A DNA stretch of 21,910 nt from assembly GCA_031393505.1 (NCBI GenBank), contig JANMVX010000210.1, positions 1 through 21,910 of the forward strand. Reading direction: 5' to 3'. Below, piece after piece: positions 6,987 to 15,205 of this stretch; the first letter of the stretch is position 1, and every line of letters begins with the position of its first letter. Source of the stretch: JANYHF01 sp031393505 (GTDB lineage Bacteria > Pseudomonadota > Alphaproteobacteria > Rhizobiales > Hyphomicrobiaceae). A model generated the notes under the pieces. The model had not been told where the DNA came from. It saw only the letters and a list, made by a program, of their open reading frames with translations, and did not search any database. The position numbers were made by a program, and so were the translations under genes.

Positions 6987-8123
6987 TTGCCGGTTCATTG
7001 GACACTTTTGCGCGGCTTGGCAGCTCTGGCCGTTGTGGCGGGGGCGACTACCGCCGCGCGCGCGGCCTCGCCCTATGTGGTTGGCAACTATCCGGTCGAC
7101 GCCACCGCCTCCGACGCCGTCGCCGCCAAGGCGCAGGGCATGGCGGATGCGCAAAAAGGCGCGTTGCGCTACCTTATGAAGCGGCTGGTGGACGTTTCGG
7201 CCTACCGCCAGCTGCCGCAATTGGCGCCCGCCGCCGTCGAGGGGCTGATCGAATCGGTGTCAGTGCGTTCGGAACAGAATTCGCCGACGGAATATGTGGC
7301 GACGCTCGATTTCGGTTTTCGCGCTGGCGCCATTCGGCAGCTGTTACAACAGAACGGCCTGCCGTTTCTCGACAAGCAGGCGCCGCTGTTGACGGTCATT
7401 CCCGTCTATGCCGCCCCAGCCGGCAGGCCTGCGCCCGTGACCCTCACCGAAGGCCAGCGGCTGTGGCGGCAGGCCTGGATCGGGCTCGACCTCGGCCATG
7501 CGCTCACCCCGGTCAAATTGGCCGTGGCCGGTCCCTCGTCGACCAATGAGAATTTTTTGAAGCTGGCGGCCGGCGATCGCAGCAAACTGGGCGTCGTGCA
7601 GGCCGAATCCAGCGCCGACAAGCTGTTGCTGGCGATCGCGTCGCCCTCGCCTGATGGCAAGAAGCTCACCGTTACACTGATCGGCGAGGACTGGACCGGC
7701 GCCCTGGAGTTGCGGCGCAATTACTCCCTTTACTACAACGATGTAAGCTATACGGCCGAATTCGCTTCCGTCATCGCGCTGGGCGTGCTGGAAGGCCGCT
7801 GGAAGAAGAGCCAGGGGCTGGCCGGGGCGGCGGACGACGGCGCGCCGAACTGGTCGACCACGGCCTCGGAAGGCTCGACGGCCGTGCGCCAAGACGTGCG
7901 GCTGACGGCGCAATTCACGTCCTTGCAGGAATGGCAGTCGATGCGCTCCCGCTTGGGGCAGGTGGCCGGATTGCAGAACATCCAAGTTGGCGCCCTATCC
8001 TCGCGCGGCGCAGAAGTGCAGATCGCCTATCCCGGCGGCGCCAGCGCCTTGCAGCAGCGCCTCGCCAGCGAAGGCCTCGCGCTGGCCGATGCGGGTGGCC
8101 GCCTAGTGCTGCGGGCGAATTGA
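6987..8123 (+). CDS. DUF2066 domain-containing exported protein
   Basis: Protein of about 378 aa with an N-terminal signal peptide: a basic/aromatic start, the hydrophobic stretch LAALAVVAGATTAARA and a likely cleavage before ASPYVV, so it should be periplasmic. The body matches the pattern of DUF2066 proteins of alphaproteobacteria: an early AxxxGMADAQKGALRYLMKR helix, a YVATLDFGFRAGAIRQLLQ segment, then TVIPVY and an LWRQAW segment. The molecular function of this family is unknown. In alphaproteobacteria DUF2066 genes often lie next to purM and the replication regulator hdaA. Here a PurM-like gene is divergent upstream, but no DnaA-related gene follows; the next gene is an L,D-transpeptidase homologue. 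The start was placed at TTG 6987 from the ribosome site and signal peptide; a longer TTG start at 6951 is possible. Confidence 0.75.
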   Translation: MPVHWTLLRGLAALAVVAGATTAARAASPYVVGNYPVDATASDAVAAKAQGMADAQKGALRYLMKRLVDVSAYRQLPQLAPAAVEGLIESVSVRSEQNSPTEYVATLDFGFRAGAIRQLLQQNGLPFLDKQAPLLTVIPVYAAPAGRPAPVTLTEGQRLWRQAWIGLDLGHALTPVKLAVAGPSSTNENFLKLAAGDRSKLGVVQAESSADKLLLAIASPSPDGKKLTVTLIGEDWTGALELRRNYSLYYNDVSYTAEFASVIALGVLEGRWKKSQGLAGAADDGAPNWSTTASEGSTAVRQDVRLTAQFTSLQEWQSMRSRLGQVAGLQNIQVGALSSRGAEVQIAYPGGASALQQRLASEGLALADAGGRLVLRAN

Positions 8124-8296
8124 GCTGAGCCGAAGACCGCTTGCCCACAGCTCCCGACCCTGCGACACCGGACCGCCACACTCGCGCTTGGATTCGGTGG
8201 GAGAACAAGCGCTTGGGCGTTGGACTGCGCCCGCTAACGATCTATTAACCTGCAGGGACCAAAGCTGACGCCGCGTGGCGTCTTGGGGCACGCTGA

Positions 8297-9295
8297 ATGA
8301 CGGTTGGGACGAGGGTTTACTTGCTGTACCGCGTTTTGCGTTGGATCGGCCTTGCGGCGATGACCGCGGGACTGGCTGCTTGCGGCCAAGTCGAGAGCGG
8401 CGGCATTGCGCCGGCCGCGCTGCCGGTGTCCAAGGCGGCCGTGCAGCTGATGAACCAGAAGGGCATGACTGCGGGGTCGCCGATCTTCATCCGCATCTTC
8501 AAGGAAGAGAGCGAGTTGGAAGTTTGGAAGGCCCGCGACGACGGGCATTATTACCACTTCAAGACCTATCCGGTGTGCAACTGGTCGGGCGATCTGGGAC
8601 CCAAGCTGGAGACGGGGGACCGCCAGGCGCCCGAGGGGTTCTACAATATCAGCTCGGGGCAGATGAACCCGAATTCCAATTATTACCTCTCCTTCAACGT
8701 CGGCTTTCCCAATGCCTATGACAAGGCGTTCGGGCGCACCGGCACGGCCATCATGGTGCACGGCAATTGCAAGTCGGCCGGCTGCTACGCCATGACCGAT
8801 GCGCTGGTCGAGGAGATCTACGCCCTGGTGCGCGAGGCGATCGCGGGCGGCGAGAAGCAGATCCCGCTGCATGCGTTCCCGTTCCGCATGAGCCCGGAGA
8901 ATATGAAGAAACACCAGGGCAACCAGTGGATGGCGTTCTGGAAGCAGTTGAAGCAGGGGTATGATTATTTCGAGACGACGCGGCAGCCGCCGTCTGTCGC
9001 CGTGTGTTCCAAGCAGTATGTTGTGAATGCGAAGTTTGGCGACGGGGCGGTTTTGGACGCGTCCGCGCCTTGCCCGGCATTTACGCGCGCGAAACCGCAG
9101 CTGTTTGTGGATTGGGAGCAGCCCAACGCCGAGAAACTGCTGATGCAGGCCAAGGCGCCCGGCATCAAGACGCGGCATCTCGCTGCCGAGCAGGCGTTCG
9201 CCTCGGCCAAACAGGTTGAGGGCGGCTGGAACCCGGATGGGTCGCCCAAGATGAGCATCGGCGCAGCTGCGATGGGGTTCAACCCGGCCAACTGA
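8297..9295 (+). CDS. YafK-like L,D-transpeptidase (YkuD) lipoprotein
   Basis: A 332-aa envelope protein. The N-terminus has two arginines, a hydrophobic core and a lipobox GLAAC with Cys29 as the lipidated residue, so it should be a lipoprotein. The YkuD catalytic motif is HGNCKSAGCYAM, with His155 and nucleophile Cys163. The segment TYPVCNWSGDLGPKLETGDRQAPEG before it is characteristic of the YafK/ErfK branch. These enzymes act on peptidoglycan stem peptides; E. coli YafK (DpaA) releases Braun lipoprotein rather than forming cross-links, so either cleavage or transpeptidation is possible. The C-terminal 120 residues lie outside the catalytic domain and have no motif I recognise. The ATG at 8297 has a weak ribosome site. 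It follows the DUF2066 gene by 173 bp and may be transcribed separately. Confidence 0.9.
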   Translation: MTVGTRVYLLYRVLRWIGLAAMTAGLAACGQVESGGIAPAALPVSKAAVQLMNQKGMTAGSPIFIRIFKEESELEVWKARDDGHYYHFKTYPVCNWSGDLGPKLETGDRQAPEGFYNISSGQMNPNSNYYLSFNVGFPNAYDKAFGRTGTAIMVHGNCKSAGCYAMTDALVEEIYALVREAIAGGEKQIPLHAFPFRMSPENMKKHQGNQWMAFWKQLKQGYDYFETTRQPPSVAVCSKQYVVNAKFGDGAVLDASAPCPAFTRAKPQLFVDWEQPNAEKLLMQAKAPGIKTRHLAAEQAFASAKQVEGGWNPDGSPKMSIGAAAMGFNPAN

Positions 9296-9375
9296 TGGCG
9301 CCCCGCAAAAGGCTCCACCCGCTTTTGGGACGCGAGTGGGCAGTGCAGGTCAATGTGAGCGACTTGGGTTTCGGC

Positions 9376-10458
9376 TCAGTGTGCAATAACCGCCTCATAC
9401 ATCGGAGAAGTCTTGGCGGCCGCGTATTTCGACAGGTGGTTGTCATCCAGAAACATGGGATGTCCATCCTCGACAATGGGGCAGGTCGAAGCATTGCACA
9501 ACACACGATGCGGCCAGAGTAACTTTATTGGGTATCTTTGCGACAGATCTGACAACACATCCAAGATTGCCATGTGCCGCTTTGCGAAGTCATAAACGGG
9601 TATATCGAGACCGGTCTTGTCGAAGCTCACATGTTCGATGAAGAGCGCTCGGGGCACGCGTACTGAAGGCTCCGGCAACGGGCCCACGATCCAGACCGTC
9701 TTTCCGGCCCCGACCAGTTTCTTGACGAGCGCCTCGAAACCCTGCACAAAAATGGCCTTGTTGGCGGCCATAGTGGGCGCAACCCCGGATGCGTTGCGGA
9801 GCCGGATGTCGACCGGCGATTCCGATCGGGTCCCCGGTTCGCCCATGCGCCAGTTGGTCCATCGAGACGACAACACTACAGCGTGGATGCCTGGGGTGCT
9901 CAGAGCCAGTTGCAGCATCTGCTGGTTGTATTGCTGGCAATACTGGTACGCAGCATCTGAGACAAACGATGGACCCGACGCCGCATCGATCGAGAATCCT
10001 ATTCCCACCGGGCAGTCCGCAGCCGCTGCGTAGAGCACGGCCGATCCAGCCCTCTGTGCGACTTGCTCCAGCGCCAGCGCCGTCGCCAAAGAATGCGAGT
10101 CGCCCCAAAGCAGCGTGTGCGGCTCGACATCGGCGCGTCCAAGCCGGCACGCGGCTGACGGCGGTACGATGGTCTGGCCAACACTCAGGCATTCGTATGG
10201 ATGCAGGAATTTCTCGTGCTCGGCGTCCAGGAAGCGCGCCGCAACGGCATCGATGCGCGACGGAAATCCATGTTTAGCGACGATCAACAGGCCGCCCGCA
10301 AATGCTGCCAGCATGGCGAGCGCAGCCGTCACCACTAACCGCCGATTGACCTGCATCGGCCGCGCATACTGTCTGAAGGGCCGCTCAATGACATACAGCG
10401 ATGCGAAGGAAAGCGCCAACGCGGCCAGACAAACAGCGGCCATCTTGGGCGCGGACAC
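9376..10458 (-). pseudogene. Acyltransferase 3 family, C-terminal SGNH part (separated by in-frame stops)
   Basis: This is the distal part of an OafA/YrhL-type O-acyltransferase. It starts with the last membrane helices (AAVCLAALALSFASLYVIERPFR, the typical RPFR end of the acyltransferase domain), then one more helix, then a periplasmic SGNH-hydrolase-like domain with GDSHS (about residues 119-123 of this piece) and the C-terminal DDNHLS triad segment. It reads in the same frame as 10516-11376 but is cut off by TAG at 10516-10518 and TAA at 10474-10476. A GTG at 10458 could in theory restart translation, though without a convincing ribosome site. The intact ancestor would have been a membrane protein of about 666 aa that transfers acyl groups to cell-surface polysaccharide. 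The coding region is otherwise undamaged, which points to recent inactivation. Confidence 0.75.
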
Positions 10459-10515
10459 GCCTCCGAGCGTAACTTAACTCGCGAATGCAATCAGCGGAAA
10501 ATGCCACAGATAGAG

Positions 10516-11376
10516 CTAGTACGACGCTTTCCCCAACGCGACGACTGGTCTGGCTCCGAGCAGGCGGTGCACGGCGGTTGCTTCGCCTGATCCGCTCCAG
10601 ATCAAGGCTGCTGCCCCCAACACTGGAAGGAGGGCTGCTGCGCCTGGAAAACGTGTTGCGGCCGTGTAGTAGAACACCGCATAGCCGATCATGGCCAACC
10701 CGAATGAGGCCACCAACAGGTTGGCTTTCTTGTTTGCGCTGGTCGGAATGAGCGATATCGCCACCAGCCCGCCCACCAGGAGTTCCCAGAATCGGGTCGG
10801 CCCGAGATAGAATGTCGCGCTGGGTTTCAAGGCAAGCAGCCAGAGTCCAAGCACAAAGGAAAGCAGGCACAGGATCACTATAATCGGTTTGCGCAGGTTT
10901 CGCCAATATCTTGCTACAAGCATGAGCAGCAAGGGATAGAATAGATAGAACTGTTCTTCGATCGCCAACGACCAAGTATGCAACAGGGGGTTCTCGCTGA
11001 CCGGCGCATCGAAATAGTTGGTCTGACGCCAGAAGAAAATGTTCGAAACGAACAGCGTTGTCGCCACTGCGCTTTGGCCCAACATTTTGTAGTCGTCGGG
11101 CGTCATCAGCAGATAGCCGGCAATCGAACAAAAAATCAGTACTGTGATCAGCGCGGGAAAGATGCGCCGCACCCGCCGCTGATAGAACGTCGCAAGGGAG
11201 AAATGACCTGCATCAATCTCCGAAGTTATGATGGAGGTGATCAGATATCCGGAAATGACGAAGAAGATGTCGACGCCAACGTAGCCTCCGCCCACTGCGG
11301 GCAACCCTGCATGAAAAGCCACGACGGGCACCACGGCGAGCGCCCGCAATCCGTCAATATCCGCACGGTACGTCAT
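10516..11376 (-). pseudogene. Acyltransferase 3 family, N-terminal membrane part (ends at premature TAG)
   Basis: Proximal part of the same OafA-type gene. ATG at 11376 gives MTYRADIDGLRALAVVPVV, the classic family start, with the conserved FH (His22), then GGGYVGVDIFFVISGYLI, FYQRRVRRIFPAL and LLHTWSLAIEEQFYLFYP. About nine hydrophobic helices follow. Translation ends at TAG (10516-10518) inside the conserved stretch that reads GKASY-stop-LYLWHFPLIAFAS-stop-VTLGG in one frame, so the two stops are 39 bases apart with no frameshift. Normal family members read KASYSLYLWH here, so TAG probably arose from a serine TCG codon. A ribosome-like AAAGG precedes the ATG. A longer frame reaches 11625 but its extra N-terminal residues are unlike the family. 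The truncated protein would lack the last membrane helices and the whole SGNH domain. Confidence 0.78.
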
Positions 11377-11690
11377 CAAGACCTTTTTGAGTTTGCGCCT
11401 CATGCCGGGCGGGAGGAGGAACTTGGCGAAACATGGCCGTTGGCGCATGCCGATTGTTGCAAAATAGCTAACATCGCAGGCTGAGCGGGTCATCTCGAAT
11501 ATTGCGGCGCGCCACGACACCGAAAGGACGTTAGGGCCACGCGGGTAGCCTCTCGTACGCCAACCGCCGCAACGCGCTTCCGTTACATGCCGCGACAAGA
11601 CTTCCCAAGGTCGTTGAGAGCACACGACAACGGCGTCGGCTTAGGCTCATATGCGGCCAGGATTGCAATTATTAGCTTCGAGCCCACCCC
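11377..11690. other. Gene-free divergent promoter region
   Basis: This 314-bp gap separates the minus-strand acyltransferase remnant from plus-strand soxB, so it must hold both promoters. Open frames reach into it from the acyltransferase side but carry no family similarity. No repeat, strong hairpin or RNA gene was seen. Confidence 0.5.
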
Positions 11691-12941
11691 ATGCTCCGTT
11701 ACTCCGCCTTCTCTCTGTTCCGCCAAGGCCTCGCCGGCCACACCGGATGGACGCCCGCCTGGCGCGCGCCGACGCCAAAACCGTCGTATGACGCCGTCAT
11801 CATCGGCGGCGGCGGGCATGGGTTGGCCACGGCCTATTACCTCGCCAAGAACCACGGCATGACCAACATCGCTGTGATCGAAAAAGGCTGGATCGGCGGC
11901 GGCAATTCGGGGCGCAACACCACCATCATCCGCTCGAACTATCTCGAGGACGCCAGCGCCGCCATCTACGAGCACTCGCTCAAACTCTGGGAGGGGCTGG
12001 GGCGCGAGCTGAACTACAACATCATGATGAGCCATCGCGGCGTCTTGAACCTCGCCCACGACGAGGGCGAAGCGCGCGTGCTGCGCAGGCGCGTCGAAGC
12101 GAACCGGCTGAACGGGATCGATTCCGAGTGGCTGGACGCCAAGCAGGTGAAGGATTTCTGCCCGCCGATCAATATTTCGGCCGACGTGCGCTATCCCGTT
12201 CTCGGCGCGACTTTGCAGCGGCGCGGCGGCGTCAACCGGCATGACGCCGTGGTCTGGGGGCTGGCGCGAGCCGCCGACAATATGGGCGTCGACATCATTC
12301 AGAACTGCGAAGTTACCGCCCTCAAGATCGAGGCCGGGGCAATCGTGGGCGTGTCGACCACCAAGGGCGATATCCGCACTCCGAAGATCGGTTCGGTAGC
12401 GGCCGGTCACACCTCGATCATCGCCCAAATGGCGGGCGTTCGCTTGCCGATCCAATCGCATCCCTTGCAGGCGCTGGTGTCGGAGCCAATAAAACCGCTG
12501 ATCCCCTGCGTGGTCATGTCGAACGCCGTGCATGCTTACGTCAGCCAGTCCGACAAGGGCGAACTGGTCATCGGCGCCGGGATCGATGCGCACAATTCCT
12601 ACACCCAGCGCGGCGGCCTCGACATCATTGAGCACTCCATGGCTGCGCTGATCGAGCTGTTCCCGATGTTCTCGCGGCTGCGCCTGATGCGCCAATGGGG
12701 CGGCATCGTCGATGTGTGTCCTGATGCGTCCCCGATCATTACGCGCACTAAAGTGAAGGGTTTCTATATCAACGCCGGCTGGGGAACGGGCGGCTGGAAG
12801 GCGACGCCGGGATCAGGCCATGCCTTCGCCGACCTGGTCGCCAACGACCAGCCGAACGCCATTGCCGCGCCGTTTGCCCTAACGCGGTTTGCGTCTGGCG
12901 CGCTGGTGGCGGAGCATGGAGCAGCGGCCGTGGCGCATTGA
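11691..12941 (+). CDS. soxB: Sarcosine oxidase subunit beta
   Basis: A 416-aa flavoprotein subunit of heterotetrameric sarcosine oxidase, which oxidatively demethylates sarcosine to glycine, giving formaldehyde (or methylene-tetrahydrofolate) and H2O2. It carries an FAD Rossmann motif VIIGGGGHGLATAYYLAKN (about 36-54), the GNSGRNTTIIRSNY segment and the typical RGGVNRHDAVVWGLARAAD stretch; His184 there is the likely counterpart of the covalent-FMN histidine of this family. GWGTGGWKATPGSG near the end is also diagnostic. The N-terminus MLRYSAFSLFRQGLAGHTGW is the standard start. In intact operons soxD follows within a few bases. Here an 880-bp stretch with a toxin-antitoxin pair intervenes before soxD, and no soxA or soxG is present in the window. 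Without the alpha and gamma subunits it may work with distant copies or be left over. Confidence 0.93.
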   Translation: MLRYSAFSLFRQGLAGHTGWTPAWRAPTPKPSYDAVIIGGGGHGLATAYYLAKNHGMTNIAVIEKGWIGGGNSGRNTTIIRSNYLEDASAAIYEHSLKLWEGLGRELNYNIMMSHRGVLNLAHDEGEARVLRRRVEANRLNGIDSEWLDAKQVKDFCPPINISADVRYPVLGATLQRRGGVNRHDAVVWGLARAADNMGVDIIQNCEVTALKIEAGAIVGVSTTKGDIRTPKIGSVAAGHTSIIAQMAGVRLPIQSHPLQALVSEPIKPLIPCVVMSNAVHAYVSQSDKGELVIGAGIDAHNSYTQRGGLDIIEHSMAALIELFPMFSRLRLMRQWGGIVDVCPDASPIITRTKVKGFYINAGWGTGGWKATPGSGHAFADLVANDQPNAIAAPFALTRFASGALVAEHGAAAVAH

Positions 12942-12991
12942 CGAATCGTGGCGCAATGACGATATTTGACATTGAATAGTATGTTGACATT
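12930..12991 (+). promoter_or_regulatory. Repeated TGAC sites and likely promoter/operator of vapBC
   Basis: Two 18-bp units lie head to tail at 12930-12947 and 12948-12965 (GTGGCGCATTGACGAATC and a copy matching at 14 of 18 bases). TTGACATT then occurs at 12966-12973 and again at 12984-12991, also 18 bp apart. The TGAC cores therefore follow a regular 18/10/18 spacing. TTGACA is a perfect sigma-70 -35 hexamer, although no good -10 box was seen after either copy. AbrB-type antitoxins usually bind repeated sites over their own promoter. The first unit overlaps the soxB stop codon. Confidence 0.4.
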
Positions 12992-13041
12992 TTTCGGATG
13001 AGTGGTAATCAGGCCAAGATGCAAAATTCAGAGTGAGTGCC

Positions 13042-13377
13042 ATGATCGGATTTTCAGACAGCAAGCAGAGCGAAATCGAAGGCAGCGACCTGCTCTGCGA
13101 TGGCGTGCTGCGTCCGCTGCGCGGCGGCGGTCTGACGGCAACGGTGCAAGTGGGGCCGGGCGGGCGGGTCGTCATACCGGTCGAAATGAGGGAAGCCATG
13201 GGCCTCAATCAAGGCGACTCCGTCGTCATGTCGTTGGACGATGGCGAACTCAATGTTGTCTCGCTGGCCGCTTCCATTCGTGGACTTCAGGCCATGGCAG
13301 AAAAGTATTTTCCTGGAGACCGCAGCTTGGCGGACGAATTGATCGCCGAGCGCCGCAAGGAGGCCGCGAGGGAGTAA
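13042..13377 (+). CDS. AbrB/MazE-family antitoxin (VapB-like)
   Basis: A 111-aa protein with a swapped-hairpin AbrB DNA-binding domain in the middle: LTATVQVGPGGRVVIPVEMR, AMGLNQGDSVVMSLDDGEL. This is the usual antitoxin fold for PIN toxins. The C-terminal tail (AEKYFPGDRSLADELIAERRKE) is the expected toxin-neutralising segment, with the common SLADELIAERR string. The chosen ATG at 13042 has GAGTGAG just upstream; a GTG at 13033 would add three residues. It has an N-terminal extension of about 30 residues before the AbrB domain that I do not recognise. Its TAA stop overlaps the toxin start by one base. It would repress its own operon together with the toxin. Confidence 0.9.
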   Translation: MIGFSDSKQSEIEGSDLLCDGVLRPLRGGGLTATVQVGPGGRVVIPVEMREAMGLNQGDSVVMSLDDGELNVVSLAASIRGLQAMAEKYFPGDRSLADELIAERRKEAARE

Positions 13378-13781
13378 TGGCCAAAGCAGCCGAAAAAACC
13401 GCCAACAGCGTTCTCGATGCTTCGGCGTTTCTTGCCATGATAAAATCCGAGCCAGGTTGGGATCGCGTGGCCGTGGCGCTACCAACAGCGGCCATGTCGA
13501 GTGTCAATGCTGCTGAGGTCTACTCCAAACTTTCGGAATGGAACGTGTCGCGTGAGGAACATGCCCGTTGCCACGCGGTCATCAAAGATCGGATCATACC
13601 CTTCGATGCTGACTTGGCCTATCGCACTGGCGCGCTTCGAGGCGCGACAATGCATAAAGGGCTATCCTTGGCCGACCGCGCATGTCTTGCGCTTGCCCAG
13701 CGAATGGGTGTTCGAGCGATCACCTCGGACAAAACTTGGGCGGAACTCAACGTCAAAATCGATATTGAGGTCATCCGCTAG
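13377..13781 (+). CDS. vapC: PIN-domain ribonuclease toxin (VapC-like)
   Basis: A 134-aa PIN-domain protein, an Mg-dependent RNase that in known VapC toxins cuts tRNA or rRNA. All four acidic positions are visible: Asp14 in VLDASAFLA, Glu47 in NAAEVYSK, Asp100 in GLSLADRACLALA and Asp118 in ITSDKTW. It should therefore be catalytically competent. The ATG overlaps the antitoxin stop (TAATG), which couples translation. The gene pair lies between soxB and soxD, a position normally without any gene, so it probably arrived by insertion. After its stop there are only 42 bases before soxD, so soxD may now depend on the vapBC promoter. Confidence 0.92.
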   Translation: MAKAAEKTANSVLDASAFLAMIKSEPGWDRVAVALPTAAMSSVNAAEVYSKLSEWNVSREEHARCHAVIKDRIIPFDADLAYRTGALRGATMHKGLSLADRACLALAQRMGVRAITSDKTWAELNVKIDIEVIR

Positions 13782-13823
13782 GATCGGCCTAGGCGCTCGG
13801 CGCACCAAGACAGGAACTTCCCC

Positions 13824-14174
13824 ATGCTTCTCATCACCTGCCCCTGGTGCGGCCAGCGCGACCAGTCGGAATTCTCCTACGGCGGCGAGGCGCATATTCC
13901 GCGCCCGACCAACAGTGAGGCCATGACTGACGAGCAGTGGGCTGAATACGTCTTCATGCGCAACAATCCCAAGGGCGTCTGGACCGAGCGCTGGATGCAC
14001 GCTTCGGGCTGCCGCAAGTGGTTCAACGCCTTGCGCGATACCTCAACGGATCGGTTTCTGGCGGTTTACAAGCCCGGCGAACCGCGTCCTGATGCCCACG
14101 CGCCGGGGCTGGCGACGCCATCAGGCGAACCTGTGATCGGCTCCGGCAATGACGCCGCCAAGGTCATGAGATAG
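13824..14174 (+). CDS. soxD: Sarcosine oxidase subunit delta
   Basis: Small zinc-binding subunit of heterotetrameric sarcosine oxidase, 116 aa. The four expected zinc ligands are in place: Cys6 and Cys9 (ITCPWCG), His59 (WMHASGC) and Cys63. FSYGGEAHIPRP, EYVFMRNNPKG and the RDTSTDRFLAVYKPGE segment are typical of the family. AGGA lies 8 bases upstream of the ATG. The alpha and gamma subunit genes that normally follow are missing; the next gene faces the other way. The protein therefore looks intact but stranded from its complex partners, at least locally. Confidence 0.93.
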   Translation: MLLITCPWCGQRDQSEFSYGGEAHIPRPTNSEAMTDEQWAEYVFMRNNPKGVWTERWMHASGCRKWFNALRDTSTDRFLAVYKPGEPRPDAHAPGLATPSGEPVIGSGNDAAKVMR

Positions 14175-14184
14175 GCCCGTTACA

Positions 14185-14224
14185 GCCCGAGTGCTGAGAT
14201 CGGGCAAACTGACGTCGCCCGATC
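14185..14224. terminator. Possible terminator between convergent genes
   Basis: GATCGGGC at 14198-14205 pairs perfectly with GCCCGATC at 14217-14224 over an 11-base loop. An alternative stem GCCCGA (14185-14190) with TCGGGC (14200-14205) competes for the same middle strand. It lies between the convergent soxD and TIM-barrel genes. There is no U-tract, so this is only a structural suggestion. Confidence 0.35.
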
Positions 14225-14242
14225 CCTCCTGCGCAATGTCGG

Positions 14243-15205
14243 CTAGATCGCCTGCGGCTTGAAATCGCTGGCCTCAGTCGGTGCGCAGGACTGCAACAAC
14301 GCCACAGAACGCCTCACGCCCTCTTCACGGCTGAGCATGACGTCCTCGTGCTCGATGGACAGCCAGCCGTCGTAACCCACCATGCGCAGACGGTAGCAGA
14401 AGTCGCGCCACCACTTTTCGCCGTGTCCGTAGCCGAGCGTGATGTAGCTCCACGAACGGGCCGGGATATTGGCGAGGCCGCCGTTCTCCAACCGGCTGGT
14501 GACATCCGCGACGGGTTTGTTGATGAACGTGTCCTTGGCGTGCACATGGCCGATGGCCTCTCCCAGCGCATCCACGGCGGCCAGCGGATCGGCGTCCATC
14601 CACATCAGATGGCTCGGATCAAGATTGGCGTGCACGATCTTGCCGATCTCCTTGCGCAAGCGCAGCAATCCGGGGACGTTGTAGACGACCTGGTTGCCAT
14701 GCAATTCAACGCAAAGCTTGGTCACGCCGTTCTTCTTGGCGTGGTCGGCGAGCTTCTTCCAATAAGGGAGCATCACGTCCTCCCACTGATATTTCAGGAT
14801 CGTCTGGGTCTCCGGCGGCCAGGATGCAACGACCCAGTTCGGCATTGTGTCGGTCTTGTTGCCGGCAGGCAGCCCTGACATGAGCACGACGGTATCGACG
14901 CCCAACTGTCCGGCTAAGGTTATTGTGTCATAGGTGCCTTTTGACTGCCGCTCGCCGTCGGTTGGATGCAGATGATTGCCGTTGCAATTCAGCGCGATCA
15001 GCTCCAGGCCGCGCGTCTCGAACGCATGCTTGAAGGACTTTCGCGCGTCCGCGTCCTTGACCAGCTTGGCCAGATCGCAATGAGGCGCTGTCGTCCAATT
15101 GGCGCTATTGACCTCGACGCCTGCTATGCCGCTCGCCTTGGCCATGTCCAGCATGTCGGTGAACTTGAGATGGCCGAGCGAGTCCGAAACCAATCCGATT
15201 TTCAT
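14243..15205 (-). CDS. Sugar phosphate isomerase/epimerase family (xylose isomerase-like TIM barrel)
   Basis: A 320-aa member of the AP endonuclease 2 / xylose-isomerase-like superfamily. The metal-binding residues are in order: Glu167 (CVELHG), Asp196 and His199 (NLDPSHLMW), His222 (HVHAKD) and Glu285 (SIEHED). The HVHAKD and SIEHED strings are typical of isomerases and epimerases acting on inositol-, keto- or sugar-acid derivatives. There is no signal peptide, so it is cytosolic. AGGAAC lies about 10 bases upstream of the ATG. It is convergent with soxD and divergent from the dehydrogenase/BKACE operon, with which it may share a control region. Members of this superfamily vary widely in substrate, so the reaction cannot be named. 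Confidence 0.9.
   Translation of the reverse strand: MKIGLVSDSLGHLKFTDMLDMAKASGIAGVEVNSANWTTAPHCDLAKLVKDADARKSFKHAFETRGLELIALNCNGNHLHPTDGERQSKGTYDTITLAGQLGVDTVVLMSGLPAGNKTDTMPNWVVASWPPETQTILKYQWEDVMLPYWKKLADHAKKNGVTKLCVELHGNQVVYNVPGLLRLRKEIGKIVHANLDPSHLMWMDADPLAAVDALGEAIGHVHAKDTFINKPVADVTSRLENGGLANIPARSWSYITLGYGHGEKWWRDFCYRLRMVGYDGWLSIEHEDVMLSREEGVRRSVALLQSCAPTEASDFKPQAI

Noticed and set aside
9305..9329. CAAAAG/CTTTTG stem between the convergent L,D-transpeptidase and acyltransferase genes
   Set aside because: A 6-bp AT-rich stem with a 10-base loop is too weak to call a terminator.
10474..10518. Programmed readthrough or selenocysteine insertion in the acyltransferase
   Set aside because: The stops are TAG and TAA, not TGA, and two of them lie close together; inactivation is simpler.
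11583..12695. Minus-strand open frame of 370 codons
   Set aside because: Antisense to soxB, with no recognisable domain.
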